Positions 5,861 through 10,531 of a stretch of DNA of 10,531 nt are shown in pieces. The stretch lies in the NCBI GenBank assembly GCA_035534495.1, contig DATLRW010000166.1:1-10531 (forward strand). Reading direction: 5' to 3'. Each line of letters starts with the position of its first letter. Positions within the stretch are counted from its first letter, which is position 1. This DNA is from JAKASX01 sp035534495 (GTDB lineage Bacteria; Acidobacteriota; Terriglobia; Acidiferrales; UBA7541). A program made the position numbers and the translations under genes. The notes under the pieces are model-generated. The model searched no databases and was not told the DNA's origin. It saw only the letters and a program-made list of their open reading frames with translations.

Positions 5861-6970
5861 ATGCGTGTCTGGCTGTGCTTCGCGATGCTATTCCTGGCTG
5901 TGCCGCCGGTAGCGGCGCAGAAGGTCTTGCCCGCCCGCTTCGCCGGCTGGCAAGCGGTGGCCGCCGGTTCGAGCACGGCGACTGCGCCCGAGCCTTCGCC
6001 CGCCAACGCCGCGCTTTTCCGCGCGTGCCATCAACAATCGGTCGAGCAACAGGTCTACCAGCGAAACGGAGCGACGATTACCGTAACGGTCCACCGGCTG
6101 GGCGATCCTTCCTACGGCTACAGCGCCTATTCCCTGCTGCGGCCGGCGCCGGTTACCGACTTTCGCCCCACGGCCCATTCAGCCGTTGGCGCCAACGAGG
6201 CCATGCTGCTGCTCGGCAACCTCCTGGTGGATATCTCCGGCCAGAACCTCGCGGCCGACGCCAGGGATTTCACCGCGCTGGCCGCCCAGCTCAAGCCCCA
6301 TGCGAGCGACGAACCCTATCCCACGCTGTGGCAGTATCTGCCCGCTGAGCGACTGATCCCGCATTCGGATCGCTACGCGCTAAACGCCCGGACATTCGAG
6401 CAGGCCCTGGGCGTGGCGACCGGCCCGTGGGCTTCCGGAGGATGGGTCGGATTTGAACAGGACGATGCCGAGGCCGAAGTGGCGCAATACAGGATCGCGG
6501 GGCGGCCGGCAACGCTCGTTCTCCTCTCCTACCCCACATCCGATCTGGCCGCCGGTCACGTCAAGGAAATCGAGAAGCTGTTTGACGTGAATCCCGGGGC
6601 GAAACCGTCGGGCGGGAAACCGGTCCTGTATGCGAGGCGCACAGGATCGCTCGTGGGTCTGGTTTCGGGAGCGCCGAGCCAGGCGGCCGCCGAGAGGCTG
6701 CTCCGGCAAATCCGGTATCAGACGGTCGTCACCTGGAACGCGCCTCCCCTCAAGCCGCGCCAGCTGTCGATGGGCGACTACGTTGTCGGAAGCATCTACG
6801 GCACATTCGCCATTATCGTCATCGCTTTTGTGGCGGGAATCGCGCTGGGCATGATCCGAATCGTCGCCAAGCGCTTCATACCCGGCCTGGTCTTCGATCG
6901 ACGCCGCTCGGTCGAAATCCTGCAGCTCGGCCTCAACTCAAAACCGATCGACGCCCGCGACTTCTACTGA
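5861..6970 (+). CDS. Exported protein of unknown function with C-terminal membrane helix (possibly DUF6599-like)
   Basis: The gene encodes 369 residues and I do not recognise a function. Residues 1-19 look like a signal peptide (WLCFAMLFLAVPPVAA, then Q). The body (about 20-300) is a mixed alpha/beta region with two similar-looking halves: the first has YQRNGATITVTVHRLGDPSYGYSAYS-like content with DFRPTAHSAVGANEAMLLLGNLLVDISG, the second has VAQYRIAGRPATLVLLSYPT and LFDVN. One hydrophobic helix at about 310-335 (YGTFAIIVIAFVAGIALGMI) is followed by a basic stretch RIVAKRF and a short tail of about 25 residues, so the body is probably outside the membrane and the C-terminus inside. The GYSAYS and DFRPT phrases recall hypothetical proteins of Acidobacteriota, perhaps the family named DUF6599; that is from memory. 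AGGGGAA precedes the start. Confidence 0.85.
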   Translation: MRVWLCFAMLFLAVPPVAAQKVLPARFAGWQAVAAGSSTATAPEPSPANAALFRACHQQSVEQQVYQRNGATITVTVHRLGDPSYGYSAYSLLRPAPVTDFRPTAHSAVGANEAMLLLGNLLVDISGQNLAADARDFTALAAQLKPHASDEPYPTLWQYLPAERLIPHSDRYALNARTFEQALGVATGPWASGGWVGFEQDDAEAEVAQYRIAGRPATLVLLSYPTSDLAAGHVKEIEKLFDVNPGAKPSGGKPVLYARRTGSLVGLVSGAPSQAAAERLLRQIRYQTVVTWNAPPLKPRQLSMGDYVVGSIYGTFAIIVIAFVAGIALGMIRIVAKRFIPGLVFDRRRSVEILQLGLNSKPIDARDFY

Positions 6971-7024
6971 GGGCGTTCCCCGTCCCGAAATCCGGTCCCC
7001 GCATCCCCGCCGCCGGCCCCGCAT

Positions 7025-7068
7025 TGTTACGTCGTTACGTAAACAGTTACGCGAAAAGTTACCTGAAA
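7025..7068. repeat. Tandem 12-bp GTTAC repeats upstream of the cytochrome c gene
   Basis: Three head-to-tail 12-mers, CGTTACGTAAAC (7033-7044), AGTTACGCGAAA (7045-7056) and AGTTACCTGAAA (7057-7068), follow a partial copy TGTTACGT (7025-7032). The last two agree at 10 of 12 positions. GTTAC begins at 7026, 7034, 7046 and 7058. The perfect palindrome TTACGTAA (7035-7042) is included. The block is AT-richer than its surroundings and lies about 40 bp upstream of the candidate -10 at 7106, where activator sites usually lie. Confidence 0.6.
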
Positions 7069-7083
7069 ATGCCGGCGGCCAAC

Positions 7084-7111
7084 TTTCTCTCGGGCCGCGC
7101 ATCAGTTATAG
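7084..7111 (+). promoter_or_regulatory. Candidate promoter of the cytochrome c gene
   Basis: TTATAG (7106-7111) resembles a -10 and TTTCTC (7084-7089) lies 16 bp upstream as a poor -35. Transcription would start near 7118, about 45 bases before the ATG. The weak -35 together with the GTTAC repeats just upstream suggests dependence on an activator; this is inference. Confidence 0.35.
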
Positions 7112-7161
7112 TCGTGGGGTTTGCCCGCCGAGGCGGAGCCAATGGCGGACGTGGAGGAAGG

Positions 7162-7596
7162 ATGGGAAAGCGGTTGTTTACACGGGGCAACGGCACGGGC
7201 CGGACGAGGCGGCTGGGGGCAGCGGCGCTAGCGGCGGCACTCGTCGGAATGGCCGCGCCGGCCTGGGGCGCCCCGATCACCTGCGCCGTCGTAAAGAAGG
7301 CATTCGCGGCCAACTGTGTGATGTGTCACATGACCAAAGGCACTGGCAATTCCGCTATCGGCACTCCCGATTTCACCGACCCTAAATGGCAGGCGGCCCA
7401 CAAAAACACGGAACTGATTGACGCCGTCACGGACGGGGTCAAGGGCACGGCCATGCCTTCCTGGAAGGGTCAGTTCAGCTCCGCGGAGATCGACGCCCTA
7501 GTGAAGTGCGTGGTGCGCGGGTTTGGAAAAAAGGCCGCTCCCGCTGCCGCCGCCGTGGCCGCCGCCGCTCCCGCCCATCACGGCCCATCCAAATAG
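7162..7596 (+). CDS. Monohaem class I c-type cytochrome, exported
   Basis: The 144-residue protein is a small electron carrier of the cell envelope. ATG 7162 is chosen because GGAGG (7153-7157) lies four bases before it and a signal peptide follows at once (RTRRLGAAALAAALVGMAAPAWG, cleavage after G36). The open frame continues upstream to 7024 but that part covers the GTTAC repeats and looks noncoding. The haem-binding motif is CVMCH (C52, C55, H56), and the likely distal ligand is M98 in GTAMPSWKG, followed by the usual C-terminal helix SSAEIDALVKCVVRGF. Two additional cysteines, C41 and C116, sit on the N- and C-terminal helices that pack together in this fold. The tail from about 122 is Ala/Pro-rich and ends AHHGPSK. 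No oxidase or dehydrogenase partner is nearby, so its redox partner is unknown. Confidence 0.92.
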   Translation: MGKRLFTRGNGTGRTRRLGAAALAAALVGMAAPAWGAPITCAVVKKAFAANCVMCHMTKGTGNSAIGTPDFTDPKWQAAHKNTELIDAVTDGVKGTAMPSWKGQFSSAEIDALVKCVVRGFGKKAAPAAAAVAAAAPAHHGPSK

Positions 7597-7607
7597 CCGC
7601 CCGCGCG

Positions 7608-7622
7608 GCGCCGTGGCGGCGC
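7608..7622. terminator. Short GC hairpin between convergent genes
   Basis: GCGCCG (7608-7613) pairs with CGGCGC (7617-7622) around TGG; an alternative pairing is GCCGCC (7596-7601) with GGCGGC (7615-7620). It fills the 25-bp gap between the convergent cytochrome and ligase genes and reaches the ligase stop codon. There is no T-run on either strand, so it is at best a weak or Rho-assisted bidirectional end point. Confidence 0.3.
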
Positions 7623-10384
7623 TAGAGTTCCAGCACCCCGCGAACGATTCCCTCCCCGATATCGTCCCGCAGCGAGAAGCCAAGACGTTTGCAAAGGGCG
7701 CGCATTTCAAGATTTTCCGGAAGAATATTGGCGGTGACTTTCCTGAGTTTCTCGGCCCGGGCGATCTCCAGGCTCTTGTGCACGAGTTCGGTGCCGAGGC
7801 CGCGGTGCTGGAAATCGTCGAGGATCACGACGGCGATCTCGGCCGAATCGGTGCCGTGGATCTTGGTCAGGCGAGTGACGCCGAGGATCCGGCTTCCCCG
7901 GCCCGAAGGGTCCCGCAGCTCGGCCACCAGAGCCATTTCGCGGTCGTAATCGACGAAACAGATGCGCGTGAGCCGTTCGTGCGCGGTGCGAGTGCTCAAT
8001 TTCAACGGCTGGAAATAGCGCAGGTAGACGCTGCGTTCGGAAAGTTTTTCGTGGAACCGGATGATCAGCGGCTCGTCCTCGGGACGGATCGGGCGAATCG
8101 TGACCGCGGCGCCGTCCTTCATCGTCCATTGGCTCACGTATTGCGCGGGATAGGGACGAATGGCCGGGCGAGGCAAACGGTCCTCGGGGATTTGGGCGTC
8201 ATGAAGAACGACGCGGGCGTCGAGCGCCAGCAACTGGCCGGGCGAGGCGACCAGAGGATTGATGTCGATTTCCTTGATGCGAGACTGTTCGGCGACGAGC
8301 TCGCTGAAGCGGACGAGCAGATCTTCGAGCGCGGCCATGTCCACCGGCGGACGTCCGCGAACGCCCCGGAGGGCGGCGTAGATTCGCGTCTGCTCCATCA
8401 TGCGGCGCGCCAGCGTGGAGTTGAGCGGGGGAAGCGCCAGGGCGTTGTCCCTGAAAATCTCGACAAGCTGGCCTCCCGCTCCGAATAAAAGTACGGGGCC
8501 GAACTGGTCGTCCATCGAGCTGCCGACGATCAGCTCGTAGCCCTCCAGCCTGGCCATGGGCTGCACGGTGACGCCGAGGAAATGCCCCGAACCCTTCTTT
8601 TCCTCGACCGAACGGCGAATCTCGTCAAAGGCGCCGCGCACCTGATCGGCGCTTTGCAGATTGAGCTGGACGCCGCCCACATCGCTTTTGTGCGTGATCG
8701 TTTCCGAATGGAGCTTTACGGCCACGGGATAGCCGATTTCGCCGGCGATGCGAGCGGCTTCGCCCGCGTCCCCGGCGATTTCCGTGCGAACCGTAGGGAT
8801 GCCGTAGGCCGAGAGGAGATTCTTGGACTCGTATTCGGTCAGCAGGGTGCGGCCGGCTTCGCAAACGAGATGGACGATGCTTTGAGCCTGCGCGCGGTCC
8901 AGGGTGTCCTCGTTCCGGACCGACGGTGTTTCGTAGAGCCCGCGGAGATTATAGGCGTAGCGCCACATGTAGTTGAACGCCTGGACGGCCGTATCGGGAA
9001 AAGGAAAGGTGGGAATCCCGGCGCGATTCAAGATTTCCTCGCCGCCCGCAACGTCGGCGCCTCCCATCCAGCTGGCGAGCAGCGGCTTGCCGGTGGAAGA
9101 GGCGTAAGGCCGAAGCTGCTCGGCGATCTGCGTGGGATGGGTCACGCCCTGCGGCGCCAGGATGACGAGCATGCCGTCGATGCCGGGGTCCTTGGAGGCA
9201 ATTTCCAGCGCCTTGGCATAGCGCCCGGGATCGGCATCGCCGAGGATGTCGATAGGATTGTTGTGGCTCCAATGCGCCGGCAAAAAGCTGTCGTATGCCG
9301 CCAGGGATTCCGGCGAGAGCACGGCCAACCGGCCGCCGTGGGAGACAAGCGCGTCGGTCGCCAGTACGCCCGGCCCGCCGGCATTGGTGAGGATGGCCAA
9401 ACGGGGACCTGCGGGAAGCGGCTGCTTGGCGAGAACCTCGGCCATATAAAAAATATCGGCCATGGAATCGACGCGCAGGACGCCGACGCGGCGGAAGGCG
9501 GCGTCGAGCACTTCGTCGCTGCCGGTGAGCGAGCCGGTATGGGAAGCGGCAGCCTTTGCCGCGGCGGCGCTGCGTCCCGCCTTGATCACGATCACCGGCT
9601 TCGAAAGCGCCACCTCGCGCGCGGCGGATAGAAACGATCGCGCGTCACCGACCGATTCCATGTAGATGACGATGCTGTCGGTGCGGGGGTCGTGGCCGAA
9701 ATAATCGATCAGGTCGCCCCAATCCACATCGAGCATCGACCCGATGGAAACGAAACCGCTGAAGCCCACCAGCTCGCGCAGGCTCCAATCGAGCACGGCC
9801 GTGCACAACGCCCCGCTCTGGCTGATGAAGGCCACATTGCCGGGACGGGCCATGGCGCTGGCGAACGTGGCGTTCATGCCCCCGATGGGATTCATCACGC
9901 CCAGGCAGTTGGGGCCGACCAGGCGCATCTTTCCGCGAATGATTTCGGCGATTTCCCGCTCGAGCTGGCGACCGGCCTCCCCGTGTTCCTTGAAACCGGC
10001 GGAGATGACGATCGCCGCGGGCACGCCCAGATCGACCGCCTGGCGAATGATGCCGGGCACGGTGGCCGCGGGCGTGGCGACGACGATCAGGTCCGGCTTT
10101 TCCGGCATCTCCTTCAGGTCGGGATAGGCGCGAATTCCCAGCACGCTTGGCCGGTTGGGGTTCACCGGGTAGACCGTTCCTCCGAAAGGCGAGCTGAGCA
10201 GATTCCAGAGCACCGAGCGGCCGACGCTGCCCGGGCGCTCGGTGGCGCCGACGACGGCCACGCTCCCGGGCTTGAAAATCGGGTCCAGCGGATGGCCCTC
10301 CGTGCGGAGCAGATCGTGCGCCGGGTCGAGAACGATCTTCTTTCCGCTCGGGGGGGGCTGCGAACTTACAGTGTGTATGGTCAT
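7622..10384 (-). CDS. ADP-forming acyl-CoA synthetase (acetate--CoA ligase type) fused to a GNAT acetyltransferase domain
   Basis: The 920-residue protein has an NDP-forming acyl-CoA synthetase region followed by a GNAT domain, the architecture of protein lysine acetyltransferases Pat/PatZ (YfiQ). In order: a CoA-binding Rossmann domain (about 33-130, VAVVGATERPGSVG), succinyl-CoA-ligase-like domains (about 150-480), ATP-grasp (about 510-735, GYPVAVKLHSETITHKSD, EIDINPLVA) and GNAT (about 755-920). The loop SHTGSLTG carries H282, the site of phosphohistidine in active ADP-forming acetyl-CoA synthetases; H565 in THKSDVGG is the conserved His of the ATP-grasp part. E. coli PatZ lacks the SHTGSL loop, so this protein may still make or use acyl-CoA. 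In the GNAT domain, E849 (SAEIAVVI) matches the catalytic Glu of Pat, and QHRGLG (859-864) binds acetyl-CoA. A likely target is acetyl-CoA synthetase, by family analogy. The start at 10384 has only a weak upstream TAGG. Confidence 0.95.
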   Translation of the reverse strand: MTIHTVSSQPPPSGKKIVLDPAHDLLRTEGHPLDPIFKPGSVAVVGATERPGSVGRSVLWNLLSSPFGGTVYPVNPNRPSVLGIRAYPDLKEMPEKPDLIVVATPAATVPGIIRQAVDLGVPAAIVISAGFKEHGEAGRQLEREIAEIIRGKMRLVGPNCLGVMNPIGGMNATFASAMARPGNVAFISQSGALCTAVLDWSLRELVGFSGFVSIGSMLDVDWGDLIDYFGHDPRTDSIVIYMESVGDARSFLSAAREVALSKPVIVIKAGRSAAAAKAAASHTGSLTGSDEVLDAAFRRVGVLRVDSMADIFYMAEVLAKQPLPAGPRLAILTNAGGPGVLATDALVSHGGRLAVLSPESLAAYDSFLPAHWSHNNPIDILGDADPGRYAKALEIASKDPGIDGMLVILAPQGVTHPTQIAEQLRPYASSTGKPLLASWMGGADVAGGEEILNRAGIPTFPFPDTAVQAFNYMWRYAYNLRGLYETPSVRNEDTLDRAQAQSIVHLVCEAGRTLLTEYESKNLLSAYGIPTVRTEIAGDAGEAARIAGEIGYPVAVKLHSETITHKSDVGGVQLNLQSADQVRGAFDEIRRSVEEKKGSGHFLGVTVQPMARLEGYELIVGSSMDDQFGPVLLFGAGGQLVEIFRDNALALPPLNSTLARRMMEQTRIYAALRGVRGRPPVDMAALEDLLVRFSELVAEQSRIKEIDINPLVASPGQLLALDARVVLHDAQIPEDRLPRPAIRPYPAQYVSQWTMKDGAAVTIRPIRPEDEPLIIRFHEKLSERSVYLRYFQPLKLSTRTAHERLTRICFVDYDREMALVAELRDPSGRGSRILGVTRLTKIHGTDSAEIAVVILDDFQHRGLGTELVHKSLEIARAEKLRKVTANILPENLEMRALCKRLGFSLRDDIGEGIVRGVLEL

Positions 10385-10531
10385 CGGAGCCTAGCGGCGG
10401 ACCTCGGCTCTGTGTCGGGTCCTCTATGCTGCCAACGATGATTCAATTCACGGTGGGAAGTCAACCAGGCGTTTGCCGCGCGAAGGGCTCACTGTAAGCG
10501 CTTCTCACTGCGGAACGGCGGAAAGCCTCTG
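10385..10531. other. Upstream region of the ligase-GNAT gene; no gene seen
   Basis: This 147-bp stretch contains no convincing coding sequence; the only plus-strand frame of note, from ATG 10426, closes within 24 codons. On the minus strand TTGACT (10464-10459) is a fair -35, but no -10 stands at a suitable distance, so a promoter is not assigned. A perfect 8-bp palindrome AAGCGCTT (10496-10503) sits between two copies of CTCACTG (10488-10494 and 10504-10510). This could be an operator but is short enough to be chance. Confidence 0.4.

Noticed and set aside
7024..7161. An N-terminal extension of the cytochrome reading frame to 7024
   Set aside because: It covers the GTTAC repeats and the candidate promoter. 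The GGAGG before ATG 7162 and the signal peptide immediately after it fix the start there.
7523..9631. Long plus-strand open frames (7523-8488 and 8582-9631) opposite the ligase-GNAT gene
   Set aside because: They mirror the codon pattern of the 920-residue minus-strand gene, which has clear domains; their translations are Arg/Gly/Asp-rich with no family features.
10488..10510. CTCACTG direct repeats around AAGCGCTT as a phage attachment site or origin motif
   Set aside because: The repeats are seven bases long, with no integrase, replication gene or AT-rich DNA nearby.

Overview
The window is GC-rich bacterial chromosome with densely packed housekeeping-type genes. The alanyl-tRNA synthetase sequence, the secreted amidase with an AMIN domain, the fused acyl-CoA ligase/acetyltransferase and the lineage-type secreted protein at 5861-6970 together suggest an acidobacterium (Acidobacteriota, perhaps the Solibacter/Bryobacter side). 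That assignment rests on memory of family sequences and was not checked by search. I see no phage, transposon, CRISPR array, tRNA or rRNA.

Layout. Positions 1-620 (minus) hold the N-terminal part of an amidohydrolase-2 family metalloenzyme cut by the left edge. A divergent spacer of about 275 bp (621-895) carries two related GC-rich palindromes, each ending in GGAATGAC, and a likely promoter for alaS. alaS (plus) follows. Its most obvious ATG (854) lies inside one of the palindromic repeats, and a TTG at 896 with a strong Shine-Dalgarno sequence is the better start. A textbook extended -10 (TGCTATAAT) overlaps the alaS stop codon. Behind it come a nested hairpin, a short exported protein (3680-3928) and, overlapping it by ATGA, a large periplasmic N-acetylmuramoyl-L-alanine amidase with TPR-like, AMIN and Amidase_3 regions. 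Next on the plus strand are an exported protein of unknown function with a C-terminal membrane helix and a monohaem c-type cytochrome. Upstream of the cytochrome gene are tandem 12-bp GTTAC repeats. Convergent to it, 25 bp away, is a 920-residue minus-strand fusion of an ADP-forming acyl-CoA synthetase with a GNAT acetyltransferase domain.

How the genes relate. The small protein and the amidase look like a translationally coupled cell-envelope pair driven from within the end of alaS. The unknown exported protein and the cytochrome are envelope proteins that probably have their own promoters. The ligase-GNAT fusion is a separate unit, likely linking acyl-CoA/acetate metabolism with protein lysine acetylation. 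Nothing here amounts to a clear new multi-gene system. The most interesting signals are regulatory (the tandem GTTAC repeats, the promoter inside the alaS end with its structured leader, the repeat-embedded false start of alaS) and the retention of the phosphohistidine loop in the ligase-GNAT fusion.
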